Assembly: GCA_030562195.1 (NCBI GenBank)
Contig: JAUJPP010000003.1
Span: forward strand, 32,556,602 to 32,620,601
Direction of reading: 5' to 3'
Source of the DNA: Nipponacmea schrenckii
Lineage: Eukaryota; Mollusca; Gastropoda; Lottiidae
Length of the DNA stretch: 64,000 nt
Below, piece after piece: positions 23,200-36,222 of the stretch. The position numbers and the translations under genes are program-made. Under the pieces are notes generated by a model. It saw only the letters and a program-made list of their open reading frames with translations, was not told the DNA's origin and ran no database searches. Numbering within the stretch: the first letter of the stretch is position 1; each line of letters starts with the position of its first letter.

Positions 23200-23535
23200 T
23201 AGATAGATATTCAAACTATAACAAATCATAACAGTACCAGCAGGATAGATATTCAAACTATAACAGTGTCAGCAGGATAGATATTCAAACTATAACAATA
23301 CCAGCAGGATAGATATTCAAACTATAACAATACCAGCTAGATAGATATTCAAACTATAACAGTAATAAAAATAATAAACTCCTTATTTTACATGGTTCAG
23401 AATTATGTCCTATACCTAAGGACATGGGTCCAATCTATGCCCATGGGGCAATACAATTAATGATATGATAAAAGAAGTATTCTCTAGATAGATATTCAAA
23501 TGTTAACAGTACTAGCTAGATATTCAAACCAAGGT
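23200..23535. repeat. 32-bp tandem array split by a retroposon fragment
   Basis: The unit is TAGATATTCAAACTATAACA + ATACCAGCAGGA (32 bases), about five clear units from 23200 to 23362. Two further degenerate units follow at 23484-23530 (AGATAGATATTCAAATG and CTAGATATTCAAACC) after the insertion at 23363-23475. Confidence 0.85.
23363..23475 (-). mobile_element. Retroposon 3' fragment, copy 3 (inverted)
   Basis: Read on the minus strand it ends TTATTATTTTTATT after the landmarks GCCCCATGGGC, ACCCATGTCCTTAGG and ACCATGTAAAATAAGGAG, as in the copies at 11440 and 12330. It interrupts the 32-bp array, so it inserted after the array had formed. Confidence 0.75.
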
Positions 23536-24215
23536 AGATTTCAAAAAGACGGTACATTGCTCTTACTCCAAACTATTTCACAGACAGTTCAATAATTAAT
23601 ACGCAGCTTAAATAAATGAAAAATTAAATTCACATGGTAATTTATTTTTGAACAAACGTAATTTCTGAGAGTATAGACTGATCATGACTTTTGGCATTTA
23701 TGTGTGAAAATTAATTGCCATAGAAACTTCCTGCATACAATATAATTCTCTTCAATATTGATTTTATTCAGAAAATATTAAAGCAACAACCAGTCAAATC
23801 ACTTTCTTTTTTGTGTCTCAAAAATAATTATTCATTTTACATTGAAAACAGTTATTTTATTTATTTGTGCTATACAACAACAAAGTCAAATGCAAAATTG
23901 TATTTCAAATATACAAAGAAAGTTAAGGAATTTAAGTGCTGCTTCACAGTTTGTGTTTTTGTACCAAGTCTTGAACTAATCGGAGACATCACATTCAATA
24001 CTGTGTGCAATGAGTGAAATTTTGAAGTTATAATATTATTCTATTGTTTATCAATTTCTATCTAAAATTATATTTAAATGTTCACAGCCCTATATATATT
24101 ATAGAGAGAGATTATATATAGAGAAAATATTAACCTCCAGCATATCGTCCCTTCCAATTCAAGAAAGTGAACACAAATGAACAATTTAGCCAATGTCAAA
24201 TGCTTCCAACTGCCA
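23536..24215. other. AT-rich non-coding DNA, nothing recognised
   Basis: There is a short TATATA/GAGAGA stretch at about 24092-24125. The frame at 23811-24017 has no recognisable features. Confidence 0.45.
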
Positions 24216-24476
24216 TTATCCATTCCCAATCCTGAAGTTTTTTAGAGCACATCCAGCAATGGACACTATGTGGGCAGCAAGGAAAGGAGTGCAAAAAGCC
24301 TGCACATCCATTTCATATTGTTTTCCACACCAATTAAACAAGCTAGTACATCCACATTGGCCAGCTAAGAATAGCTTTACTTTTATTTCATCAACACATA
24401 ATTCAAATACATGAACCTGCAGCACAACTAAGAAAATAATCTTCTGAAAAAAGTGGCTGTCTGGAATATAGTGCAT
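24216..24476 (-). other. Unassigned 86-codon open frame of balanced composition
   Basis: This minus-strand frame is less AT-driven than its neighbours (Cys-, Gly- and Ala-containing: CGCTSLFNWCGKQYEMDVQA). An overlapping plus-strand frame (24193-24414) is also open. I recognise no domain. It could be a remnant of a transposon gene, an unrecognised exon or chance. No function is proposed. Confidence 0.2.
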
Positions 24477-24628
24477 TTAACTGGTTAAAAATAAGATTGC
24501 TTCAAAGAAATCCTAATTAAATTTTTTCAGATCACCAATTATTTTTTAACATTTTCTAGTTTTTAATTAGGAAGAGTGACATCTTAATGGAAATCCACAG
24601 AGTTCTGTTTAAGAAAATTAAAATTAGT

Positions 24629-25983
24629 TTGTAGATTCTCCTATTGCATATAAATATAGATATAAATGTGTAGGTTCTCCTATTACATATAAATATATAT
24701 AGAAATGTGTAGATTGTCCTATTGCATATAAATATAGATATAAATGTGTAGATTGTCTTTTTGCATATAAATATAGATATAAATGTGTAGATTGTCTTTT
24801 TGCATATAAATATAGATATAAATGTGTAGATTCTCCTATTGCATATAAATACAGATATAAATGTGTAGATTGTCTTTTTGCATATAAATATAGATATAAA
24901 TGTGTAGGTTCTCCTATTGCATATAAATATATATAGAAATGTGTAGATTCTCCTATTGCATATAAATATAGATATAAATGTGTAGATTGTCTTTTTGCAT
25001 ATAAATATAGATATAAATGTGTAGGTTCTCCTATTGCATATAAATATAGATATAAATGTGTAGATTGGCCTTTTGCATATAAATATAGATATAAATGTGT
25101 AGGTTCTCCTATTGCATATAAATATAGATATAAATGTGTAGATTGTCCTATTGCATATAAATATAGATATAAATGTGTAGGTTCTCCTATTGCATATAAA
25201 TATATATAGAAATGTGTAGATTCTCCTATTGCATATAAATATAGATATAAATGTGTAGATTGTCTTTTTGCATATAAATATAGATATAAATGTGTAGGTT
25301 CTCCTATTGCATATAAATATAGATATAAATGTGTAGGTTCTCCTATTGCATATAAATATAGATATAAATGTGTAGGTTCTCCTATTGCATATAAATATAG
25401 ATATAAATGTGTAGATTGGCCTTTTGCATATAAATATAGATATAAATGTGTAGGTTCTCCTATTGCATATAAATATAGATATAAATGTGTAGATTGTCCT
25501 ATTGCATATAAATATAGATATAAATGTGTAGATTGTCTTTTTGCATATAAATATAGATATAAATGTGTAGATTGTCCTATTGCATATAAATACAGATATA
25601 AATGTGTAGATTCTCCTATTGCATATAAATATAGATATAAATGTGTAGATTCCCCTATTGCATATAAATATAGATAGAAATGTGCAGATTCTCCTATTGC
25701 ATTAATACAGATAGAAATGTGTAGATTGTCCTATTACATATAAATATAGATATAAATGTGTAGATTGTCCTATTGCATATAAATATAAATGTGTAGATTG
25801 TCCTATTGCATATAAATATAAATGTGTAGATTGTCTTTTTGCATATAAATATAGATATAAATGTGTAGGTTCTCCTATTGCATATAAATATGGATATAAA
25901 TGTGTAGATTCTCCTATTGCATATAAATATAGATATAAATGTGTAGATTCTCCTATTGCATATAAATATATATAGATATAAAA
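24629..25983. repeat. 39-bp minisatellite (second, unrelated array)
   Basis: The unit is TGTGTAGATTCTCCTATTGC + ATATAAATATAGATATAAA (39 bases), about 34 copies. The variable slot after GTAG alternates among ATTCTCCTATTGC, GTTCTCCTATTGC, ATTGTCCTATTGC, ATTGTCTTTTTGC and ATTGGCCTTTTGC. Recurring runs of these variants suggest multi-unit duplication. It has no sequence relation to the array at 19170-22000 despite the same period. Confidence 0.95.
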
Positions 25984-28900
25984 GTAAAATATTATCGTTG
26001 TTAGAATAGTGATTGATGCATCAATTGAAGAGCGCTATAATAACATCATATCAGAATCTAAAACATGTTGTTATTCATAGTTTCACGCTATATATGTAGC
26101 AACTCTGAGTAATGTTACAAATTTTGTTGTAATATTTCTTTATACATCTAAAGTTATGTTGCTTTAAAATGTTCAGTACTGCTCTCATACTGCTGAATAA
26201 TTATTAGGATCACTCAACAAATAAAAACAATAAAATTCTATTCATATATTTTAGATATATTTAGTTATTACATGCTTGTATGATTATTAGTATGTAAAAT
26301 GTAGTACACCATATTGTGTAGGTACAGGAAAATGTAATTATAAGGTAATTATACCGGTCAATAATTGAATATAAATAATATTTACGCCAATATACCAATA
26401 TTTCTATAAATTATAAATAGTTTATTCATCAGTGTATTGATAGTTAATGCACTAATAATAACAAAGTAATAACAAGTTGATTTTGCAGTATTCTCCTTGG
26501 ATTAAATCTATATCATTTATATACTTATTTATTTGTAGAAATCTTAAATGAACATTTACTTTGTCAGGTTCAAAGAATTATAAAAAAAAAAACAGCTTTA
26601 TGATTCTGAAAAATTTGCACACTACCCATTAAAAAATGGCAATAATTTTTAATAACAATTTCAGACATGATTTCAAAATCAAAGCAATAAACTTGGCTAA
26701 ACACTCATCTGGGATATCATCTTTAATTTAGATTGTGAAGCACTGATATTTTCAATCTGAGGTTATTTTACACCAAATCTCTCTATCCTCTAGTGTTATA
26801 TTTATATTAACCAAGGTTTCTAACATCTATAACCAATTGATGTTCTCTTTATTCTTGGTTCCTATTGAGTTCGGAATTTATTTTTAACTGTGTTTAGATT
26901 AATTTTCAATACATAAAAGAATTATTGCTCTCTCACTTGTTTTCTTAATACTTCTCACTATAATATTACTATAGAAAATTACAATAACTTGAAATACAAT
27001 ACAGACTGCTTAGAAACAAAGCATTGACCACATTAATTTATCAATAATTTTCTTTGCATTAGAATGTTACTTTTATAGCAGTACTGACAGTCTTATAATT
27101 TGCAATGATAAAAAATAAACATGAGCTCTTATTGTACTTTGAAATGTGTTTTACAAAGAGCAGTTCTCAGTCTGCAAAATTAAATGTGAATGAATTTGTA
27201 CATCCTATTATTTGCACCTTTTGGGGTTATACAGACGGACAATGCCATGCAGTGTGCATTAAGGAAAGTGTGATTTATATTTAAGGTAAAAAAACCAAAC
27301 TGGGAAACCTATATTTCAATTCAGAATAAGTGCCAAGACATTATAAATCATCACAATTTTTAACAAATACCCTTGATATAGAAAATAGTATCTCATTATA
27401 ATGCCTTCAAATTATCTGCAAACATCTTGTAGAAATATTTGATGTTACTGTTATACTAGTGGTTTTTTATATATATACTTACCAATCTGTCAAAAATATA
27501 TCAACTCTTTGGTAATTAGTATTCAGAGAATCTATGTTTTCATCAGTTACTATATTCTACATTGTTAAAGACTGATGTCTTGTTATTCTGATATAAAAGT
27601 TTCTATGTATTTATGTCATGATGTTTTCGCACAAACACTTGCTAATCTCTGTGTGCCAATGGTTTAATTCTTTAGAAGATTGGTTTCAGTAGCCTATTTG
27701 ATCACTCAATGTTTGATTATTGATAGATTTATACTACATAAAGATGATAGAAATAACATCTGTAAAGAAATAAAACGAAAATAATAAAAAATCAAATAAT
27801 AAGGAAGTGGCCAGAATTCGTAAAATGCATCCATAACTATGCACAAATTGTCAATAGTATAATGTACTTTGTAATACTGACATTGTATTGGTATACTTAG
27901 TAACACTGACATTGTCATGATATACATATGTTATTCTGGCATTGAAATGATAATCTTTGTAACACTGAGATTTTTATGATATACTTTGTAATACTGACAT
28001 TTAAATTATATACTTTCAATCAAATAATTTTGCTGATAGTCTCCTGAAATAAAAACTTGATCATAGTAAATTTAATCTTTGAGTGTCTAAGATCTCTTTT
28101 ACCTTTAAACATATATTGAGTTTTGACATTTAAAATGAAAAACAGTCAAACTAAGATTTTAATTAAAATAAAAAATAAAAATTGTTTATAAAAAAAATGA
28201 TTGAATTTTAAAATCCTCCAAGATCTATTCACTTTTTATTACAAATTAGTGGCATTAGTGTGTAAGTGTTTGTGTTGTATTTGTACTTTGTTGTCTACTG
28301 AGATGTAGCTTGGCATTACCACCATTACTAATGTTCCTAATTTTGCATTGATATGCTATTGGAGATAAAAATAGCCTTATCATGTTTTCCATGCATTTCA
28401 TTTTCTCTGTGCTTCCTTTTCCAAACTTTCTGTTTAATTGCATGTCAAAGTTTTTGAGGCTCAAATTTATGAAGAATTGACACCAAAATCTTGTGAAATT
28501 TGTTCCTGAAAGTGTTTGAAAAAAAATGTATAAAACTATAAACGCCAAAGCTATTTTTAAAGTTAAGTTAATTGTTTTTGTGTATGAAAACTACTGTAAA
28601 GTTTGAAATGATAATATTGAGCCATTATAAAGCCAAACACAAAAACAAGGCTAAACTGCTTAGTGCATTTCATATTTAGTTAACCTTTTTAAAAACAAAT
28701 TCAGTTTGATCAATAGATACAGTGTATAAATGGATGTCAATAGTATATTTTAGGAATATTTTCAGGTATAATATTCAATGATTTTGATAATGACAATTTT
28801 GAACATTACCGTACCACTTTAAACAAAATTCTTTTGTATTTTAATGTACACCAAAACAAATCAGCGAATTGCCAAATAATTTTGGTAAATTTGCCTCATT

Positions 28901-29749
28901 TGTTTAGATGTAGTTACAGCCTGAAATTATGAGTATATGATTTATGAACTAACATGGAAAAAAGCAAGCAAACCTACTCCATCTTAATGATGATTGAGAA
29001 TTTACATGATTCTGTACCAGTAATCAATGCACTTCAATGAGGATATAGTGTTACATATCCATATAGTAGTAATAATAGTCAAACCGTGACATTTCCTAAT
29101 ACAACAATGTACATTTATAGTACTATATATAGTACTATATGTTTACTTATCATTACTCTTCTTACTACTAACCCAGGAAATAATATTCTACTCTTCTATA
29201 AAGCCTACATCACATCACAATAAACCCAGAGATTAAATGAAAGTAGGCAAATTGATGCACTTGATCAACCGTCTTTTTTTACACCATTCTTACTGATTCT
29301 TATAATGTGAATTGGAATCAAGTTTCAAAATAGCCCTTGTAGTCTTCAAGTGTAATGGTTTGTGTTAATAATATATATTAAAATGGTTAAGTATTTTCAG
29401 TTTTAAAATTGATTTCACAGAAGGCTAGTTTCGGTCAATATATTAATAATTTGTGCTTGAATTGAAATTTCTCAGAAGCGCTCATACATTAAATGTAAAC
29501 AAACAAAATTCACATTGTCATCAACACAATATTATTTCAAGACTATTCTTTTTATAACCGATAAACAACATTGATAAAATTAAATTTTTACAACAAAAGT
29601 GCAAAGACAATAGAATTTACCGGTAACTTTCCTCATGGCTCATTCCAGTTTTTCACTAGTTTCACACAAAAACTGATTAAACAATCATGAAAATTTCATC
29701 AAAACAGCTTGTGTTTGCATTAACCTTTTGATTGCTAATTGTAATATAG
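25984..29749. other. Long AT-rich non-coding stretch
   Basis: No exon, RNA gene or repeat family could be supported over about 3.8 kb. The open frames at 27706-27927 and 28255-28548 (both minus) have no recognisable domain. A short tandem TATATAGTACTATATA motif lies near 29115-29140. Confidence 0.5.
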
Positions 29750-30005
29750 AAAAAAAGAAACAACTATATTTTACAAGGATAACAACTTAGGTTCACAAGT
29801 CCGCCGTGACAGGGATCCTTTCTACCAGCTGGTCCTTGGTCAAACGTCTTGGCATTGATCTTTCCTGGATTATCTGTACTACAGCTCGGTGGACTGGAAT
29901 TATGAGTTAAGATGACTTTTTCAAGGTCATCAGACTTTCACACTTTTCAACATATCCAAACAAATAACATCATGACGTGAAGAACTAATGCTCTAACTGC
30001 TCTTA
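29750..30005 (-). mobile_element. tRNA-derived SINE, family 2, copy 1
   Basis: Read on the plus strand it runs AACAACTATATTTTACAAGG, ATAACAACTTAGGTTCAC, ACCAGCTGGTCCTTGG, CTTGGCATTGATCTTTCCTG, GGACTGGAATTATGAGT and TTCAAGGTCATC. The same blocks occur at 36040, 42655 and 62780. In the 62780 copy the far end reads, on the minus strand, GGGGTTCTATAGCACAGTGG, an A-box-like tRNA head; this copy is degraded there. It contains TCAAGGTCA at 29931-29939. Confidence 0.75.
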
Positions 30006-30554
30006 CATAAAAAATGTAAAATATGGCCACTTTACTCTGGTGACTTGGTTGCATATTGTGTAATTATGTGGCTTGTAAATCAGCTAGTTGGCTGAAATGG
30101 TAAAATTAAAATGTCACACCAAACTGTGTTTTTGGAAATTTTGAGCAACTTCTGTTTGCATTTATCAAGCAATAAAAGCAGACGGCATGACATTACCATA
30201 GCAATTTATAACAACTGATATATTTTTTACAGATTCAATCTTCTATGGGATGAAAATATTGCATGTTTAAATTAATAATTAATTATAGGTCATGGCCTAT
30301 ACTGAACCATAATTTTCAAATCACTTATAGAAAATAGGTTAATTATTAATATGATCCGATTGAATTCTAACTTATATTTAGGATATATTAACAGAATTAA
30401 TTTAGACAATTGACTAATTGGTACTTGATGTATAAATAACTTACAACCAACATAATATGATTCTAAAGATTGCTTTGTTTAATCAAAAGAAGAAGAGTCT
30501 TCAACACCTTGCCTGTGATTATATAATTAGCCCTTCATAATAACTGTGTCTCCA
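30006..30554. other. AT-rich non-coding DNA, nothing recognised
   Basis: No supported feature was found in this interval. Confidence 0.5.
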
Positions 30555-30942
30555 ATTGGAATGTGAGGTAAAGCTAGATTTAAAGCCAGCTTTATTGCCG
30601 AACATGCTGCGTTTCCAATGAGTTTATCTGGTTCCCAAACCACTTTATTCTCGACCAAAAAAGTGGCACATTATTGATAGGTCGCGATGTACAAAACTAC
30701 AGATGTCGCGTGTGGGACCGAAAAAATAGATCTTCTCTATTGCTGAACGAGAAAAAGACGGCTTTTTGCGTTTCGATCCACTTGTTTAAAAAGCAAGCTT
30801 TAAAGCTAACTTTTATTTGGCCCCCTTTAAATTGCCAAACACAAAAAGGGCGGTTTTCAGTTCCCGAACCCTAATGGTTCAACAATTGGCAACACAGATA
30901 AGCTAGCTTAAAGCCAGCTTTGGCCAAGTGGAAACGCAGTTT
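30555..30942. mobile_element. MITE-like terminal-inverted-repeat element, copy 2
   Basis: It shares with 6215-6588 the blocks TTTAAAGCCAGCTTTATTGC, CGAACATGCTGC, TTTATCTGGTTCCC, TTATTTGGCCCCC, TAATGGTTC and AGCTTAAAGCCAGCTTT, ending TGGCCAAGTGGAAACGCAG. The central double palindrome is degraded here (AAAGCAAGCTTTAAAGCTAA). The 66-codon plus frame inside is not considered a gene. Confidence 0.75.
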
Positions 30943-32695
30943 ATATCTATATATATTTTGTGTGGCCTTCTGGTTATCTAATATACAGTATATCACAGTT
31001 GATAACTGACTACATTTTTTTTCTTTTCTAAAAAAGCACAAGAACAAATAAAAACTAATAACTCCTTAATATTCACTTTCTGTCTGGATGAAAATATCTA
31101 TTTTGCACGATGTTGTTTAATAATGAATCTTGTTGGCCCTCAATCAATAAAATATGGTAACTTGTATCGATGTTAGATGTCAAAGACTTCTGTCAAAGAT
31201 AAGAGTAAAAGAATCTTTTTCCTGACAAAATATTGTCTTAATATGTCAAGAGTAGCACACAATAAAGACAGACGAACACAATCATCAGCTTAGCCATTTG
31301 TCTCATGTGCAGGTTCTCAAGTAGTATGGCTTAGCTGCTTCCTCATGTTCTATTAGACTATTTCTATTAGAAATCTTGACTGAGCATTTGTCTCACGTCA
31401 AGCGCTCAAAATGATCCAATAGTCGTTCTTGCCAAAATATTACACAGGGTAGATTTCTAACTCTTTGTCTCCAGAGGTGAAAAATTCAGCAAAAATTACC
31501 TGTATTTGTTATCTATGACGTGTGTGCTGGCGTCTAAATCAGATGATAAATTTACAACTATGACTGTATTTATCTACTCTAATGGAAATAATGCTATAAA
31601 AGCAGAGTGCAATGAGAAAACTTTTGTTACAAATCTAATGTTGTTGCCTTCTTATCATAGATTGTCACAAGACTTGGGAGTCATTTTGGCAAGACCGTCG
31701 GTCATGTCCGGCATATATGGGCAAATCATGATCCCTGCTTGGGACATTGGGTTTAACCTAATGAGAATAAATTATCTACATACATGTTATTCAGCATGTG
31801 TTGAAAAAGTACTAACAGTGCCTAAATAAGCTTCTTGGATGCAATTCCTATTGTTGTGCCAATATTTCTGCATAAACAAAATAAAGGCTTAATCAATACC
31901 CTTTGGTGCCATAATGATTCCATGACATCCTGAAACTAACTTATTGATTCGAGGTAGGCAGAGGGTATTCTAACACTCATTAAACAGGAAATATATATTC
32001 CCCAGGTCATTAAACATTAAACCTATTTGACTGCTTAAGGGCAACTTAATTGACTTGCCAATTATATGAAGTGATGTTGGCACATATTTGTTTTGTACAT
32101 CAAACCAATGACTTAAGCAAGGTTTGAGCAGAAGTTGCCTTCCAATTTTAATTTGTGAATTGGAATATTTATTTTTATTTAATTAGTAATGATTGTCTAA
32201 GACTGTATTTGTGAACTTGAAGAAATGCTACATATACAAATATCATCACATTGAAATTTCTAACTGTGGGTAATTTACCATCATTTTTGAGGAAATATTG
32301 AAAAAATAGAACGATACCACAATGACACATCAGTTACACTTAAATTATAATAATGATGATGTCTTATGCTGATATGCGCAGCTATAAAAGTTAGAAGAGG
32401 GGCAAATAATTGTCATTTTCATTGTATTGTGACATTAACCATCAAATATTTTTTTTTGCATTTGATACCAAATAAGTACAACCAAATAATCATATCTTTA
32501 AAAGGGGTTAATGTTTTCAAATGGCAACTTGTCAATTCTTTTACGGTATAATGTACAAAACAAAGAACTTTATTTGTGGCAGGAGATTAGAAGCTCTAAA
32601 ATATTTGAAGACCTTGACTTAGAATCATGAAATGATTTATCAATGGCAACATACTTTCTAAAAGTTGTACTATAATTTCACAAATGATAAATTAA
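30943..32695. other. Non-coding DNA with one unassigned 107-codon frame
   Basis: The plus-strand frame 31506-31829 encodes 107 residues of mixed composition with no motif I recognise, no convincing promoter and no homologous repeat nearby. It may be chance. The remainder is AT-rich without identifiable features. Confidence 0.35.
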
Positions 32696-33120
32696 CTTTA
32701 TATTTATATAGTAAGTCATTAAATGATCAATTTAATAAATTTGATGAATAAATAAATTTGATTATTTGATGAATAAATTAAATTAATAAATTTGATAAAT
32801 AAATTTAAATAATAAATTTGATGATAAATTCAATTAATAAATTTGATGATAAATTCAATTAATAAATTTGATGATAAATTCAATTAATAAATTTGATGAT
32901 AAATTTTAATTAGTACATTTGATACATGTAATGAATAATTTTAAGATAAATCAATCATTGAAACCATCAAATTCAGTGAATAAATTTTCAAAATATGATG
33001 ATCTGATAAATAAATTTCAGTCAATGATGGGTTCATGTAAAGAATTAATTCAATCAATATATGATAAATCCATTAAAATTTCCATGAATGAATCCTTTAA
33101 ATTTGATAAATAATTGATGA
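32696..33120. repeat. 25-bp AT-rich tandem repeat decaying rightward
   Basis: AATTAATAAATTTGATGATA + AATTC is near-perfect for four or so units at about 32805-32900. It is preceded by looser AATAAATTTGATAAATAAATT units and followed by scattered TTTGATAAAT pieces to about 33115. The repeat keeps one frame open at 32919-33113, which is not a gene. Confidence 0.8.
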
Positions 33121-34440
33121 ATCCAACGAAAGCAATGAAGAATTAATTTACTAATGATGACTCCATGCACATAAGGTTCTTTGAAATTGATGAATGAAAG
33201 CTATAAAATGATGATTCCATACCAATTTTGTTTCTATTATAATTGATTATATTGAAATTAAATGCATGGTTTGTTGGGAATGTAAAATTGGATATTAATG
33301 AGACAAGTTAGTGTGTATATTCAATGAAAAGCACAATACAATTGTTACACTCGTCTGAAGGCTGGAAAGACATGAATGAAGAAATAATTAATAATTTACC
33401 ACTTGTACGTGTTGATTCTATAGAAAATGTTTTATCCCAATCAATATTTGAAATTATTACATTGAGTTTGCAGACGCAGAAGTTTAATGCTCTTAATATA
33501 TTCTGCTATTGTGTTTATTTTGAGTAAATATTATTGCATAAGATATTTTTTCCTAATGAAGCGGTCCATGAAATGATCACTTAAGGTAGAATAAAACTGA
33601 AATTCATGAACTGAACAGTCAAAAACTACACCCAGTATTCAAAAATACATTCAGCTTTCTAAACTTATTATACCTGTACCATACACTCTAATACATAAAA
33701 AACTAGAAACAGCAATTTTTACAAGGTAATCTTTTGAACCTTGAGAATCTTGCCTTACAGCTAGAATAGGCCCAAAACTCTAATATATACTAAATGTTCA
33801 CCCATTTTAAACTGGATGGGACGGAATATGATGTTCAAAGTCAAGAGATTTTCAAGTCATGACTTGTAACCATGCACAATTGGCATCAAAGTACTCTTTT
33901 CAAGAACACTTTTTATATTAAGCAGTTGGTTAATGCTGTAGTCACTCAAACATTTTTGATTGATTATAAAAATCTTAGAATATCCAGCCTTACAAGACAA
34001 GATCATTGTACCGAACACAAGATTTTGGACATCAACCAAGTTTGAAATTTGTCGCTAATTTTTTTCTAGTTGGCTTTTGTTTTCTTAGCATGAATGAACT
34101 CACAATGAGACAAGACTCTACAGAGTATGACGTCATTCTCACTTCTGTTGCAATATCATTGTGTAAATGTCAACATAGCAAAAATAGACTGGCTGGAAGT
34201 CTTGATAAGTCGAGACCACCAAAACTATTGCAGCCCGCACCATAAATTAAGTCCAGACAGAAAATCTCTTGAATCGCATTTAATTCTATTGACATGCTTT
34301 TGTTCTTAACCTGCTCCTTTGACTTGTGAAGAATAATTCAAATTTAATCGAAAAATGTTTAGTCTGAGAAAAATCATTAAGATAAGAATTAGCAGTGTGA
34401 ATAAGATGAATAATAAATATGTTATCCAATCTAAACTTTT
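33121..34440. other. AT-rich non-coding DNA, nothing recognised
   Basis: Several short frames on both strands (33324-33527, 33857-34039, 34006-34245) overlap or conflict and show no domain. Confidence 0.45.
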
Positions 34441-35325
34441 ATTCTAGCCTTTTATAAACGTGATGAGCAGGTGGATCCAAATTATACCTGTTTTTATAGA
34501 TGAGGATCTTGTATGTAATTGTCCAGCTTCAAATAGAGCCTGTTTATATAATCTTAATAAACTTAACCTAGCCTATTTTAAAGCGGATGAGGATGTAGTA
34601 TGTAGTTGTCTGGTTTCAAATAGAGCCTGTTTATATAATCTAGATAAACTTAACATAGCCTTTTAAAAAAAGTGAATGAGGATCTAGTATGTAGTTGTCC
34701 TGTTCAAAATAGAGCATTTTTTATATAGTCTAGATAAACTTAACCTAGCCTTTTATAAATTGGATGAGGATCTAGTATGTAATTATCCAGCTCAAAATAG
34801 AGCCAGTTTATATAATATAGATAAACTTAACCTGGCCTTTTTATAAATTTGATGAGGATCTAGTACCTGTATGTAGTTGTCAAGCTCAAAATAGAGCTAG
34901 TTTATATAATCTAGATTCACTTAAGCTAGCCTTTTATAAAGTGGATTATGATCTAGTATTTAGTTGCCCAGCTTCAAATAGAGCCTGTTTATATAATCTA
35001 GATAAACTTAGCCTAGCCTTTTATAAAGTGGATGAGGAGAGGATCTAGTATGTAGTTATCCAGAACGAAATAGAGCATGTTTATATAATCTAGATAAACT
35101 TAACCTAGCCTTTTATAAATTGGATGAGGATCTAGTATGTAGCTCTAAATTAATAGAGCCTGTTTACATAATCCAGATAAACCTTTATAAAGTGGATGAA
35201 GATCTAGTATGCAATTGTCTAGCTTCAAATAGTGCCCATTTATATAATCTAGATAAACTTAACCTGGCCTTTTATAAAGTGGAAAGGATCTAGTATGTAA
35301 TTGTCTATCTCAAATTAGAGCTGTA
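34441..35325. repeat. About 88-bp tandem array, ten diverged units
   Basis: The unit contains GCCTTTTATAAAGTGGATGA, GGATCTAGTATGTAGTTGTC, CAGCTTCAAATAGAGCCTG and TTTATATAATCTAGATAAAC. Unit starts at GCCTTTT are spaced 87-90 bases (for example 34658, 34748, 34835). Some units are shortened (about 35140-35200). An open frame across the first two units (34460-34666) comes from the repeat itself and is interrupted in later units. Confidence 0.92.
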
Positions 35326-36039
35326 ATACTTGTAATAACTCAATCACATCTAAGGAACAGTGACAGAATTTACAAGTAAAATGTAACTAAACATAAGTTT
35401 AGAGATAAATGTATGGTCAACAACTCCAAAGTAAAATGCTTCAGTTGCCATCACTTCACTCCTTTGGAAATTGTTCTGACCTTTATTTCAGTAAGTAATA
35501 TCATCAGATATATAGTGAAGTTGGTTATAATAAAAAGAAGCCAACAAGTTTTATCAATGTCTCAGTTGTGATCCTAGAACTAGAAAATCCCAAATTGAGC
35601 AAATCTACACTTAAGGTACTAAAGAGGTTTTCTATATAACATTTTTTTTTTTGAAAACCTCATTACCATCCCTTTTATCTTAAACCAAAAAGTCAAAATT
35701 GAATGGTTATCTTTTCAACATCCATTAGTCTTTTGATGCTCTTAAAAAACATTTTTACTACACATAGGTTGAATTTTTACTACGAAAAAATGAAAAGGAC
35801 CTCACAATATTGACTAATTCTGGTCTGGTCAATTCTTTAAATATATTCATGATTTCAAAGCCATAATATATCACTTTCAAATTTTTCTAAAATGCTTTTG
35901 AAAGCATCAAGTACAAAAAAAAGCAATAAGTATAAATTTAATATTGTTCAGATAGAAACAACTATTCTAAATAAAAGGATAACCACAGAATTTTGAATTA
36001 TTCTACTAGCTTGTCTTGATTTTTCAAATATTACCATGC
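35326..36039. other. AT-rich non-coding DNA, nothing recognised
   Basis: No supported feature was found in this interval. Confidence 0.5.
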
Positions 36040-36222
36040 CTTATTTCCAGCTGGTTCCACTGGAATAATGAGTGAGAATGACATATTCAAGGTAATTGGG
36101 CTTAGGAACAAGACTTTACAATCGAGATTGAAACCCACTACCACCATTTGTTTGAGGATACCAAGCAAATTACGTTCTGTAATGAACCAAACCTTAAACT
36201 GGCTGTGCTATAGAACCTAAAG
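36040..36222 (-). mobile_element. tRNA-derived SINE, family 2, partial and diverged
   Basis: It retains CAGCTGGTTCCACTGGAATA, ATGAGTGAGAATGACATATT, CAAGGTAAT, GATTGAAACCCACTACC and GGCTGTGCTATAGAACC. The last, reversed, is the tRNA-like head GGTTCTATAGCACAG. The 3' part is missing. Confidence 0.65.

Noticed and set aside
31506..31829. 107-codon plus frame as a host gene
   Set aside because: No recognisable domain, no splice signals that extend it and no regulatory context. It is kept only as an unassigned frame in the regional note.
34460..34666. Open frame of 68 codons with two internal repeats, resembling a repeat protein
   Set aside because: It lies entirely in the 88-bp DNA array, whose unit length varies and breaks the frame in later units.
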